Below, one piece after another: positions 26,812-36,119 of a DNA stretch of 64,000 nt. Origin of the DNA: Exilispira sp964581895 (lineage in GTDB: Bacteria > Spirochaetota > JAAYUW01); contig CAZOPR010000003.1 of assembly GCA_964581895.1 (NCBI GenBank), positions 186,001-250,000 on the forward strand, written 5' to 3'. Position 1 is the first letter of the stretch, and each line of letters starts with the position of its first letter. Under the pieces are notes generated by a model. It ran no database searches and was not told the origin of the DNA. It saw only the letters and a program-made list of their open reading frames with translations. Position numbers and translations under genes: made by a program.

Positions 26812-28470
26812 TTATTTGTCATACGGACAGATTCTTTGTAAAACATCTGTAACCTTATTTAGTTGCTGCTTAACAATATTTAATTCGTTATCTGCATTAT
26901 CGATTTGCATATAACTATTTAATTTCAATAAAGTAGTTATACCTGAAATCAGTGTTTGTTTCATTTTTGAGTCAAGATCTGATGATAAAAGTGAAAGTTT
27001 TAAAATATCTTCTTTGTTTGGTAATTTTTTCTCAAACTTCATCATCTCTATTTTTATATTATTTGCTAATTTATCGATAAGGTCAAAATCAATAGAGGTT
27101 TGATTAATTGATTCTAGTGTGTTTTTAATTGATTTTATTTCACTTTGCGGAAAATAATAATATTTAAATTCAACAAGATGAAAAACTTTGTTAGATATTT
27201 TTGTCATCCAGATCCCTTTGAAAAAGGAAAAAAAGATAAGATAACTTTTTAAGTAGTTTAATGATGGTAAATCAAATCTACTTAAAAGTTGTGATAATGA
27301 TTCATTGGCGTCAAGAGGTTTTACTTTATCTGCACCTTCTTCTTTAAGAATATTATAAAATTCATTAAATAATTGACTTTCAACAACTGATTCAGCTTCT
27401 TTTACTTTTTCATCCAGAGCCTGTTCTATCTGCTTTTCAAATGATGTTTTCAAATCAAGATTTATTGAATAAAAAGGAACTCGAAGTAATGGATTTTTAT
27501 AAATTATTCTATACAACTTATTAACTATATCTTTGGCGGCATAGTATTGTATCTGCTCGGTAAAGTTTACTAACCTTGTAAAAAAAGCATTTTTATCTAT
27601 CTGCATATCTGGAAAAATCTCATTATAATAATCTATGAAAAATTTTAAGGAATCTTCAGAAAATTCATTAAAATATGGATAAACCATAAAAAGTCTGCTT
27701 ATTGGTCTTATTATATTAGCAAATTTATCAATATGAACATCTGGAAATTGGTTTTCAAAAAAATCAAGTTGAAAATCATTGAAACGAATAGGGTATAAAA
27801 GCTTAAAAAGATGGTTAAAATCATAAGTAAAAAATATTATTAGATTATAAAGTTGGTTTAATTGCGATAATAGTTTTTCAAAATTATTTCTTATATGCTT
27901 TCTTATAAGAGAATACTGCTGGGCAAGAACTTTTTTATATTCTTTAGTGCTTTTAATCAAATCAACAAGTTTCTTTTCCTGAAAGATTTCAAATAAAGAT
28001 TTATCATTATTTTGTTGAGTTTTATCGAAAAAGTAAAGTGAAAATGATATCAAGTTATTTTTTGAAGCAATAACTTTTTTCCAAAATTTAAAAAATTCAC
28101 CATAATCGACAGAAATCTTCCCTGCATCATATAAAAAATTAATAAAACTGGATTGAATGAAAACACCATTTTTATCTAAAATTGGTGGGTTAAGATGTGA
28201 TAGATATATTATTTCATTTCTGATGGCTTTTTTAAATACATATTGTTTAATACTTTCTCCAAATAAAATTTGCCTGAAAAAGGCAACAATAGTATCTAAA
28301 AAAGATAAACTAAAATGTGCAAAAAAAGATTCCTGTTCTTCATAAGATATTAGATCACTGACATCATCCATATTGCTATAAGATTGTAGATTATCTAATT
28401 TTTTTAAAAGTTCTAATCTTTCTTCAACTGTAAGGTTAAAATTTTTTGTTTGAGAAAAAGAATCAGACAT
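26812..28470 (-). CDS. Large uncharacterised protein, possibly a spirochaete-type DUF5312-like family
   Basis: 552 residues, no signal peptide, no continuous membrane segment. The N-terminus (TVEERLELLKKLDNL) and the overall helical, aromatic-rich pattern recall large uncharacterised Treponema proteins grouped as DUF5312; that link is from memory and tentative. The C-terminal third is mostly alpha-helical with Lys- and Asn-rich stretches. It is the last coding gene of the queA string and precedes tRNA-fMet. GGGAAAATTAAG precedes the ATG. No catalytic motif was recognised. Confidence 0.7.
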   Translation of the reverse strand: MSDSFSQTKNFNLTVEERLELLKKLDNLQSYSNMDDVSDLISYEEQESFFAHFSLSFLDTIVAFFRQILFGESIKQYVFKKAIRNEIIYLSHLNPPILDKNGVFIQSSFINFLYDAGKISVDYGEFFKFWKKVIASKNNLISFSLYFFDKTQQNNDKSLFEIFQEKKLVDLIKSTKEYKKVLAQQYSLIRKHIRNNFEKLLSQLNQLYNLIIFFTYDFNHLFKLLYPIRFNDFQLDFFENQFPDVHIDKFANIIRPISRLFMVYPYFNEFSEDSLKFFIDYYNEIFPDMQIDKNAFFTRLVNFTEQIQYYAAKDIVNKLYRIIYKNPLLRVPFYSINLDLKTSFEKQIEQALDEKVKEAESVVESQLFNEFYNILKEEGADKVKPLDANESLSQLLSRFDLPSLNYLKSYLIFFSFFKGIWMTKISNKVFHLVEFKYYYFPQSEIKSIKNTLESINQTSIDFDLIDKLANNIKIEMMKFEKKLPNKEDILKLSLLSSDLDSKMKQTLISGITTLLKLNSYMQIDNADNELNIVKQQLNKVTDVLQRICPYDK

Positions 28471-28493
28471 CTTAATTTTCCCTATATTTTAAT

Positions 28494-29399
28494 TTACTTT
28501 TGCTCAAGTCCTCTAATGATAGTGTAAATATGTTCAGATATCCTTAAATCAGTCTCGAATGTTTTTGAAGCAAGATTTGGAGTTGAAATAATTTTTGGAT
28601 TATTTTTTAATATTGGAATCAAAGAAGAATCAGAACTTAAAACATCGATAGCTATTCCACCAATCTTACCTTTATTCAAAGCCTGCATCAACGCAACTTC
28701 ATTGATAATGCCATTTTTAGCACAATTTATTAAAAAAACATTATCTTTCATCATTTCAAAATGCTCTAAATCTATAATTGGTTTATCTTTTTTTGGATCA
28801 AATGTAAGGTGAAAAGTAATGATGTCTGATTCTGATAATAGCTGATTTAACGGATAAAGTTTTACAGCAGGCATTGGCGACATTGATAGATATTTGTCGC
28901 AAGCTATGACATTCATACCAAATGCTAATGCTCTTTTTGCGACTTCTCTACCAATTCTACCAAAACCTACCACACCTAAAGTTTTGCCATATAATTCAAA
29001 ACCTCTGAATTTTTCAGAATTGCTTTCTCCATTCTTAAAAGCAGAATCTGATTGAGGTATATTTCTTGTAATAGAAATCATAAGTCCGAAAACATATTCG
29101 GCAACAGATATTATAGGAGCATCAGGAGTATTTAATACATGAATACCAAGGTTATGAGCATAATCAGCATCTATTTTATCTATGCCAGCTCCACCCTTTA
29201 TTATATATTTCAGCTTTTTGGCTTTATCTATGGTTTCTTTTGTAATGTATGTATTAGATTTTACAATAATTAACTCGCAAAAAGAAAGATACTGATCCTC
29301 ATTTGCTTTATCTTCGCTAATATCGTATACTGTATGCCCGAGTGCTTTTATCTTTTCAACAACCGAAGGTGAAATTTGCTCATAAATTAAGATATTCAT
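28494..29399 (-). CDS. D-2-hydroxyacid dehydrogenase / PGDH-like protein with altered catalytic triad
   Basis: 301 residues, the length of a PGDH core without the ACT domain. The NAD site is intact (GVVGFGRIGREVA, residues 142-154). The three catalytic positions of the family are changed: NCAKNG puts Lys228 where Arg is expected, DVLSSDS puts Asp257 where Glu is expected, and TPNLASKT puts Asn275 where His is expected. It may have lost hydride-transfer chemistry or changed substrate. It sits between P5C dehydrogenase and the 552-residue protein with short gaps and a GAGGGAG ribosome-binding site, so it is expressed rather than decaying. Confidence 0.8.
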   Translation of the reverse strand: MNILIYEQISPSVVEKIKALGHTVYDISEDKANEDQYLSFCELIIVKSNTYITKETIDKAKKLKYIIKGGAGIDKIDADYAHNLGIHVLNTPDAPIISVAEYVFGLMISITRNIPQSDSAFKNGESNSEKFRGFELYGKTLGVVGFGRIGREVAKRALAFGMNVIACDKYLSMSPMPAVKLYPLNQLLSESDIITFHLTFDPKKDKPIIDLEHFEMMKDNVFLINCAKNGIINEVALMQALNKGKIGGIAIDVLSSDSSLIPILKNNPKIISTPNLASKTFETDLRISEHIYTIIRGLEQK

Positions 29400-29464
29400 T
29401 CTGCTGCTCCCTCATATCAAGTATAATGTAATATTTTTTATAGTAAAATTTATAAAATAAATTT

Positions 29465-31099
29465 TTATTCTTCCTCCATAAAAGGATAGATAAAATCTTT
29501 AGGAGGGATAAAGTTTTCTTTAATACTTCTTGCACTTATCCATCTTAATAAATTCAAATACGAACCTGCTTTATCATTTGTTCCAGAAGCTCTTGCCCCG
29601 CCAAAAGGTTGTTGTCCTACAACTGCTCCTGTTGGTTTGTCATTTATATAGAAATTTCCGGCAGCATGCCTAAGCTTTCTTTCAAGATCTACAATAACAT
29701 TCCTATCCTTTGCAAATATAGCACCAGTTAACCCATAACCTGATGTTTCATCGCAGATTTCAACAGTTTTTTCAAAATCTTTATCATCATAGATATATAT
29801 AGTTAAAACAGGTCCAAATATTTCTTCCTTCATCAAAACCGATTTTGGATCTTTAGATTCTATTAAGGTTGGCTCAATAAAATAACCTTTAGATTTATCG
29901 CACTTTCCCCCTGTTATTATTTTGTATGTGTTTGACTCCTTTTTTGCTATCTCTATGTAAGAAGAAATTGTATTAAAAGCAGATTCATCTATGACTGCTG
30001 TCATAAAATTTCTAAAATCTTCAGGATCACCCATTTTAATTCTGCCGATCTGTTCAAGCATAATTTCAATGATTTTATCAGATAAAGAAGAAGGGAAATA
30101 TGCCCTTGATGCAGCTGAACATTTTTGTCCTTGATATTCATAAGCGCCTCTGACACATGCTGTTGCAACTTCGTAAGGGTCTGCGCTATTATGAACAAAA
30201 ACAAAATCTTTTCCCCCTGTTTCACCAACAATTCTTGGATAGGATTTATAGCTGGAAATATTTGAGCCAATGCTTTTCCACATAGATTGAAAAGTTTTAG
30301 TTGAACCAGTAAAATGAACTCCTGCAAAATCCTTTGAACTAAAGACAATATCACCAATTTCAGAACCATTAGCAGGTATAAAGTTTATTACACCAGCAGG
30401 AAGTCCAGCCTCCATAAGTATCTTCATAATAAAATATGCTGGATAAACCGCAGATGAAGCTGGTTTCCATAAAACTGAATTTCCAACAATGGCTGGAGTT
30501 GAAGGTAGATTACCACCAATAGAAAGGAAATTAAAAGGAGTAACAGCAAAAATAAATCCTTCTAAAGGTCTATATTCCATCCTATTCCAGTTATACTTAG
30601 GTGAATAAGGTTGATCCTCATATATCTTTGAAAGATAGTAAGCATTAAACCTAAAGAAATCTGAAAGTTCACAGGCAGAATCTATTTCAGCTTGAAATAC
30701 AGTTTTGGAAAGATTAAGCATTGTAGCTGCATTTACCAATGCTCTATAAGGACCAGACAACAAATCAGCTGCTTTTAAGAAAATAGCGGCTCTATGATGC
30801 CAGTTCATATTTTCCCAATCTTTCTTTGCCCTTAATGCAGCATCTATAGCCATTGAGATCTCTTTACCTGTTGCTTTATGATAAGTGCCAATAACTTTTT
30901 GATGGTCATGAGGTAAAACACATTTACCAGTAATACCAGTCCTTACTTCTTTTCCACCTATAATCAAAGGTATTTCAATATTTTGATTTTTAAGTTCCTG
31001 TAACTTTTTCTTAAGTTCTATTTTTTCTAAAGATCCTTTTCTATATTCTTTTATAGGTTCATTAACAGGTTGTGGTATCTTAAATATAGCATCACTCAT
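29465..31099 (-). CDS. pruA: 1-pyrroline-5-carboxylate dehydrogenase (L-glutamate semialdehyde dehydrogenase)
   Basis: 544 residues, the length of the stand-alone P5C dehydrogenase class. Active-site Cys327 lies in YQGQKCSAASR and the general-base Glu in GETGGKDF; the C-terminal GGARASGTNDKAG segment is characteristic of this subfamily. It oxidises glutamate semialdehyde from proline or ornithine breakdown to glutamate with NAD+. No proline dehydrogenase gene is in the window. GAGGGA ribosome-binding site. It lies 76 bases downstream of queA on the same strand. Confidence 0.9.
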   Translation of the reverse strand: MSDAIFKIPQPVNEPIKEYRKGSLEKIELKKKLQELKNQNIEIPLIIGGKEVRTGITGKCVLPHDHQKVIGTYHKATGKEISMAIDAALRAKKDWENMNWHHRAAIFLKAADLLSGPYRALVNAATMLNLSKTVFQAEIDSACELSDFFRFNAYYLSKIYEDQPYSPKYNWNRMEYRPLEGFIFAVTPFNFLSIGGNLPSTPAIVGNSVLWKPASSAVYPAYFIMKILMEAGLPAGVINFIPANGSEIGDIVFSSKDFAGVHFTGSTKTFQSMWKSIGSNISSYKSYPRIVGETGGKDFVFVHNSADPYEVATACVRGAYEYQGQKCSAASRAYFPSSLSDKIIEIMLEQIGRIKMGDPEDFRNFMTAVIDESAFNTISSYIEIAKKESNTYKIITGGKCDKSKGYFIEPTLIESKDPKSVLMKEEIFGPVLTIYIYDDKDFEKTVEICDETSGYGLTGAIFAKDRNVIVDLERKLRHAAGNFYINDKPTGAVVGQQPFGGARASGTNDKAGSYLNLLRWISARSIKENFIPPKDFIYPFMEEE

Positions 31100-31175
31100 T
31101 TTGTTCCCTCCTAATTCAATTTTATCAACTAAAATATAACAATATTTAGTATAATTACAATTATTTTTTCAATTT

Positions 31176-32240
31176 CTAAGGAACTATAAACATAGCGTCA
31201 CCATAGGAAAAAAACATATAATTATTTTCAATAGCGTAATTATAGTATTTTTTTATATTTTCATAACCAGCAAAAGCTGAAACTAAAAGCAATAGAGAAG
31301 ATTTTGGCGTATGAAAATTTGTTATCAATCCATCAACAACCTTAAAATCAAAACCTGGATAAATAAAAATAGATGTTTCATCTTCAATCTTATCTATCTT
31401 CCCATGGTCTTGAAAACATCCTTCTAATGTTCTTAAACTTGTCGTTCCGCAGGCAATTATCTTTTTGCCTTTGACCTTTGCTTCATTTATCTTTTTAGCT
31501 GCTTCTTCATCAATAGAATACCACTCTTTATGTATATTATGATTTCTAACATCTTCTGCACGGATTGGGGCAAATGTTCCCCAGCCTACATGAAGGGTAA
31601 CATAAGCTATATCAATATTTTTACCTTTAAGATTCAAGATCAAATCTTCTGTAAAATGAAGTCCAGCAGTTGGAGAGGCTACTGAACCTTTTTTTTGACA
31701 GAAGACATTTTGATAGTAAAGTTCATCAATTTTTTCAGCTTCCCTTTTTAAGTATGGTGGTATAGGTAGTTGTCCAAATTTTTCAATTGTATCAAAATCA
31801 AGCTCTTTATTGAAAGAAACAACCAATCCTTCTTTTTCTTTCCCTTCTACTATTATATTATATTCAATCTGCTCAATTTTATCCTCTTCCTTTTTTATTA
31901 TATATATCTTTTCGCCTTCTTTGAATGATTTTTGATTCTTAACCAAGGATAAATATAGATTTCCCCTTATCTTCTTTATTATTAAAATCTCTATTAATTT
32001 TTTATTTTTTTCTCTAATACCAAAAATTCTACTTTTTATAACTTTTGAATCATTAAAAACAATTAGAGATTCTGTCTCAATGTAATCGATAATTTTATTA
32101 AAATAGGTATCTGAAATTATGGTCCCATTTTTATCAACAACTAAAAGTTTAGAACTTCCCCTATCTTTAAGAGGATATCTTCTTATTCTATCTTCTGGTA
32201 TAGGAAAATCATAATTTTCAAGTTTATAATAATCCATCAT
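31176..32240 (-). CDS. queA: S-adenosylmethionine:tRNA ribosyltransferase-isomerase
   Basis: 354 residues, full length. Recognised by LENYDFPIPEDRI at the N-terminus, GSVASPTAGLHFTEDL, TLHVGWGTFAPIRAEDVRNHNIH in part, and the terminal NFHTPKSSLLLLVSAF. It transfers and isomerises the ribosyl moiety of SAM onto preQ1 in tRNA, forming epoxyqueuosine. Two consecutive ATG codons begin the gene behind an AAGAG site. It diverges from murA across 133 bases. No preQ1 riboswitch was recognised in that gap. Confidence 0.96.
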   Translation of the reverse strand: MMDYYKLENYDFPIPEDRIRRYPLKDRGSSKLLVVDKNGTIISDTYFNKIIDYIETESLIVFNDSKVIKSRIFGIREKNKKLIEILIIKKIRGNLYLSLVKNQKSFKEGEKIYIIKKEEDKIEQIEYNIIVEGKEKEGLVVSFNKELDFDTIEKFGQLPIPPYLKREAEKIDELYYQNVFCQKKGSVASPTAGLHFTEDLILNLKGKNIDIAYVTLHVGWGTFAPIRAEDVRNHNIHKEWYSIDEEAAKKINEAKVKGKKIIACGTTSLRTLEGCFQDHGKIDKIEDETSIFIYPGFDFKVVDGLITNFHTPKSSLLLLVSAFAGYENIKKYYNYAIENNYMFFSYGDAMFIVP

Positions 32241-32373
32241 AATCTCTTATTTCCATTTTATTTATCAAAAGAATTATATTCGTCAAGATAACTTTGGCTT
32301 TAATAAAATCTTACAAAAATTATTAACTTGATTAAAATTATTTTATTTGCATATTTTTTGAGAAGAGGAATCT

Positions 32374-33663
32374 ATGGAATATTTTCGAGTTAAAGGACCT
32401 ACTAAAGTAAAAGGCACATTTGTCCCAAATGGAAGTAAAAATGCTGCTTTACCTATCATAGCCGCATGTTTTTTAACGGATCAACCGATACATCTCACAA
32501 ATGTTCCAGAGATAGAAGATGTAAAGGTAATGATTGAAATATCCAAAATGCTTGGTGCAAAAGTCGAGCATCCAGCAGTACATGAATATATTATAGAAGC
32601 TAAGGAAATTAAAACTTCAGTTATAGATCCAAAACTTGGGGGACTTATAAGAACCGCAATGCTTTTTGCCCCGGCACTTCTGCTTAGAACAGGAAAAGCA
32701 GTTTTGCCTAAGCCTGGAGGAGATAGCATTGGAAGAAGAAGGATAGATACTCACTTTCAAGCCTTAACAAGCCTAGGTGCACAGGTGAAAGTGAACTCTT
32801 ATTTTGAAATAGAGGCTAAAAAACTTAAAGGAACATACATTTATCTTGATGAAGCGTCAGTTACAGGTACTGAAAATGCCGTTTTGGCTGCTGCTTGTGC
32901 TGAGGGGATTTCCATAATTTATAACGCTGCATGTGAGCCTCATGTCCAGGATTTATGCAACTTCTTAAACTCTATAGGGGCACAAATAGAAGGAATCGGA
33001 ACAAACAAGATAACAGTAACAGGTGTAAAAAGCTTAAAAGGTGGAAGCTGGAAAATTATTTCTGATCATATTGAAGTTGGTTCAATAATAGGTCTTGCTG
33101 CAATTACTCACTCAGAAATAACAATACCAGATATTTACCCTGAGCATTATCATATAATCAAAATGTTTTACAATAAGCTTGGAGTTGATTTCAAGTTTGA
33201 ACATAACAGTATCGTAGTTCCATCGCATCAGGAACTTGTCGCTCATGCAGATATTGGCGAAGGAATCCCGGTAATCACAGATATGATATGGCCAGGTTTT
33301 CCTTCAGATCTTACTTCAATAACTGTTGTTATGGCAACACAGGTTAGTGGAACAGTTTTAATTTTTGAAAAACTTTTCGATAGTAGACTTTTTTTTACAG
33401 ATAAGCTTGTTGCATGTGGTGCAAAATTGGTTTTATGTGATCCACATAGGGTCGTTATCTCAGGTCCTACCAGAATGAATCCTGTAACAGTCACATCTCC
33501 AGATATCAGAGCTGGTATGGCTTTACTTATAGCTACAATGCTTGCAGATGGTGAATCCAAAATATATAATATAAGACAGATAGATAGAGGTTATGAAAGA
33601 ATTGATGAAAGATTAAATAAAATTGGTGCCAATATTATTAGAGAGGATGACCAATGTCAATAA
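32374..33663 (+). CDS. murA: UDP-N-acetylglucosamine 1-carboxyvinyltransferase with Asp in place of active-site Cys
   Basis: 429 residues, full length. N-terminal GSKNAALPIIAA and the repeated beta-alpha inverse barrel of EPSP-synthase-fold enzymes are clear. The loop that normally holds Cys115 reads PGGDSIGRRRID, so Asp117 stands at that position. This Cys-to-Asp change is known in Mycobacterium, Chlamydia and Borrelia MurA and prevents alkylation by fosfomycin while activity is kept. First committed step of peptidoglycan synthesis. GAAGAGG ribosome-binding site. Its last ten bases overlap the next gene. Confidence 0.96.
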   Translation: MEYFRVKGPTKVKGTFVPNGSKNAALPIIAACFLTDQPIHLTNVPEIEDVKVMIEISKMLGAKVEHPAVHEYIIEAKEIKTSVIDPKLGGLIRTAMLFAPALLLRTGKAVLPKPGGDSIGRRRIDTHFQALTSLGAQVKVNSYFEIEAKKLKGTYIYLDEASVTGTENAVLAAACAEGISIIYNAACEPHVQDLCNFLNSIGAQIEGIGTNKITVTGVKSLKGGSWKIISDHIEVGSIIGLAAITHSEITIPDIYPEHYHIIKMFYNKLGVDFKFEHNSIVVPSHQELVAHADIGEGIPVITDMIWPGFPSDLTSITVVMATQVSGTVLIFEKLFDSRLFFTDKLVACGAKLVLCDPHRVVISGPTRMNPVTVTSPDIRAGMALLIATMLADGESKIYNIRQIDRGYERIDERLNKIGANIIREDDQCQ

Positions 33664-34253
33664 TAACAAAAAAAGGAGATAAGGGCTACACAAGATTATT
33701 CGATGGAACAAAGGTACTAAAATCAAGCATCAGACCAGAAACTTATGGTGCTGTGGACGAACTTTTTTCATTCTTGGGAATAATAAAATATAAATTAAAA
33801 AATGAAAAAAAATATATTAAACTGAATTTTCAGAATAAATTAAAAGATTACCCTCAATATTTTGCTATAATTTCCAGCGATGAAATTCTTTATTTAGACT
33901 CTCTTATAAATCTTATCCAAAAAAAATTAATGGTTGCAATGACTGAACTTGCAGTTAAAAAGAAAAATGTTGAAAAGTTTTGTAAAGATAGAGTTAATCT
34001 TAATGATATTTTTGCGATTGAAACAATCTGTCAGCATCTTGAAAATGAAATAGGAAAATTAAACTCCTTTATAATCCCTGGTGAAAATGATTTAGAAGCC
34101 CATTTAAACTATGCCAGAGCTTTGACAAGAAATGTAGAAAGAAAAGTTGTAAAAATGAAAAATCTGCTAAGAAATGACTCTTATATAATTGTTTTTTTAA
34201 ATAGATTATCAGATCTTCTTTTCCTTTTATCTCTTTTCATTTTAAGAAAATAG
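33654..34253 (+). CDS. ATP:cob(I)alamin adenosyltransferase-like protein (PduO/MMAB type)
   Basis: 199 residues. The N-terminal ATP site TKKGDKGYTRLFDG and RPETYGAVDELFSFLG match the PduO-type motifs, and the C-terminal FIIPGENDLEAHLNYAR...RNVERKVV corresponds to the family's IPGG...ARxxxRxAER signature in weakened form. It would attach the adenosyl group to cobalamin. Compared with typical members it has an insertion with Lys/Tyr-rich residues around 40-60 and weaker motifs, so altered activity is possible. It overlaps murA by ten bases with a GAGAGG site inside murA, showing tight coupling. It converges on and overlaps xseB by 12 bases. Confidence 0.78.
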   Translation: MSIITKKGDKGYTRLFDGTKVLKSSIRPETYGAVDELFSFLGIIKYKLKNEKKYIKLNFQNKLKDYPQYFAIISSDEILYLDSLINLIQKKLMVAMTELAVKKKNVEKFCKDRVNLNDIFAIETICQHLENEIGKLNSFIIPGENDLEAHLNYARALTRNVERKVVKMKNLLRNDSYIIVFLNRLSDLLFLLSLFILRK

Positions 34254-34736
34254 CTGCTGGTTTTCATCATCTTCAATCTCTTTGATAATTAATTTACCAT
34301 CTTTTTCATCTTTTATGGAATCTTCTTTTGTTTCTTTCCCTTCATTCTCTTTATCTGATTTAGTTTTCATACTTTTTTTATTTATAACTTTACCATTATC
34401 TTCTTCTCTACTTTTTGCCAGATCATTATTTTCCATTTTTCCCTCTTGCTCAATCTCAGATTCTTCTAACTCAATCTCCTTTTTAAGTTCTTCTTCAAAA
34501 TCTTTTTCAGAAAATTTTCCTTCTTCAAAGTTTTTATCTAAGATTTTTATTTTCCCTTCATACTTAGATAAAATATTATTTAAGTAGATCGAAAGCTTTA
34601 GCCCTTCTTCATATAGGTTAATAGCCTCTTCTAAACTAACATCCTGCCTTTCCATCATTGAAACAATCTGCTCAAGTTTTGATAAATTTTCTTCAAAGCT
34701 AAAATTTTCGTATTTTAAAGATTTTTTATTTTCCAT
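34242..34736 (-). CDS. xseB: Exodeoxyribonuclease VII small subunit with long charged tail
   Basis: 164 residues; typical XseB is 60-85. Residues 11-68 are the normal coiled-coil subunit (FEENLSKLEQIVSMMERQDVSLEEAINLYEEG in essence). The remaining 95 residues are almost entirely Glu, Lys, Asp, Asn and Ser, with no hydrophobic core, and look disordered. It follows xseA by 19 bases with AAAGGAAAG. XseB subunits bind XseA to form the ssDNA exonuclease. The tail has no recognised motif; its 3' end overlaps the convergent cobalamin gene. Confidence 0.88.
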   Translation of the reverse strand: MENKKSLKYENFSFEENLSKLEQIVSMMERQDVSLEEAINLYEEGLKLSIYLNNILSKYEGKIKILDKNFEEGKFSEKDFEEELKKEIELEESEIEQEGKMENNDLAKSREEDNGKVINKKSMKTKSDKENEGKETKEDSIKDEKDGKLIIKEIEDDENQQLFS

Positions 34737-34755
34737 ATCTTTCCTTTAATATTTT

Positions 34756-35994
34756 TTAATCTTTTATTTCTTTTACGAGAGAAATCAATCTACCTTTACT
34801 AAGTATAGTTTCAATCTTTTCATCATCTGAAAGATCTTTGCTATTTTTTATCAAAGTACCATCGATTTTTCTTGTTATAGAATATCCTTTGGAAAGGATT
34901 GTCTGTACAGATAAGTTTTGCAGTAATTTTGTTGAGGATAACAATCTTTGTTTAAAATCTGAAAATCTGGAATTAAAAGATGATATTATCTTAGATATAT
35001 CAAAATCTATTCTCATCTTAATGTTATCCAATCTATTTGTTAAAATTAATTTACATCTTTTCTCAAATTGGGATAAAGAAATTTTTTCGGTATAATATGA
35101 TAAAATTCTAAAAATATTATTCTTAAGTCTTGCCTCTGATTTTGCAATAAATTCTTTAGCATTCAAATATCCCTGGCATACTATAGCAGCAGCTCCTGTT
35201 GGAGTCGGAGCTCTATAATCTGCAACCAAATCAGCAATTGTAAAATCAGTTTCATGCCCTATTCCACTAATTATTGGAATCTTTGATTCAGCTATTGCTC
35301 TTGCAACAACTTCTTCATTAAAAGGCCATAGATCCTCTATAGAACCACCACCTCTTGCAAGAATAATAAGATCAAGAATACCAGTATATTTTTCATTTGC
35401 TAATTTTATAGCATTTTTAATCATATCAGCAGCGGTTTCTCCTTGAACAAGGACTGGGAAAAGATATATATCTATGTTAGCAGCTCTACTTTTAATGGTG
35501 TTAAAAATATCCTGCAATGCTGCCGCATTTTCAGAAGTTATAATACCGATTTTTTGAGGATACTTTGGAATCGGCTTTTTCCTTATAGATTCAAAAAGTC
35601 CTTCTTTTTCTAACTTTTCTTTGAGCTGCAAAAATCTTTTCCAGAATTCTCCTTCTCCGCTAAGTTCAATAGAGTCAACAATTAGTCTATACTCTCCACC
35701 TTGAGCATATAGATTGATTCTACCCTTACATATAACCTTATCCCCATCTTTTATTTGATTTTTCAGGTATTTGAATGAGCTTTTCCATATCACTGCTTTC
35801 AATAGATATGTATCATTATTTTCTTTATTAGTTTCTTTCAAGTTAAAAAATAGATGACCACTTTGAGACATTGAACAGTTTGAAACCTCACCGCTTACAG
35901 AAATATTTGAAAATTCTTCAGATTCAAGTTTTAATTTTATTTTTAAGGTTATTTCTTTTACCGATAAAACTCTGTTTTCTAAAGGATCTGCCAT
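34756..35994 (-). CDS. xseA: Exodeoxyribonuclease VII large subunit
   Basis: 412 residues. N-terminal OB-fold (SVSGEVSNCSMSQSGHLFFNLKE), then the catalytic domain with KIGIITSENAAALQDI, LARGGGSIEDLWPFNEE and SGIGHETDFTIADLVADYRAPTPTGAA in short segments, all diagnostic for XseA. A coiled-coil region and a final SKGYS segment complete it. Degrades single-stranded DNA in both directions in complex with XseB. No clear ribosome-binding site at the chosen ATG. Confidence 0.96.
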   Translation of the reverse strand: MADPLENRVLSVKEITLKIKLKLESEEFSNISVSGEVSNCSMSQSGHLFFNLKETNKENNDTYLLKAVIWKSSFKYLKNQIKDGDKVICKGRINLYAQGGEYRLIVDSIELSGEGEFWKRFLQLKEKLEKEGLFESIRKKPIPKYPQKIGIITSENAAALQDIFNTIKSRAANIDIYLFPVLVQGETAADMIKNAIKLANEKYTGILDLIILARGGGSIEDLWPFNEEVVARAIAESKIPIISGIGHETDFTIADLVADYRAPTPTGAAAIVCQGYLNAKEFIAKSEARLKNNIFRILSYYTEKISLSQFEKRCKLILTNRLDNIKMRIDFDISKIISSFNSRFSDFKQRLLSSTKLLQNLSVQTILSKGYSITRKIDGTLIKNSKDLSDDEKIETILSKGRLISLVKEIKD

Positions 35995-36119
35995 CTTATT
36001 TTTAAAATTCCTCTTACAATTTTTTAACAGAATTTAATTTATTTTCAAGTTCCTTTTTGTTGAAATTATTATAAATTGATTTATTTCTTTTTCATAAGTT
36101 TCTCATTTAATTAAAAAGA

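Noticed and set aside
32241..32373. preQ1 riboswitch between queA and murA
   Set aside because: No C/U-rich loop with an A-rich pseudoknot tail was found on either strand.
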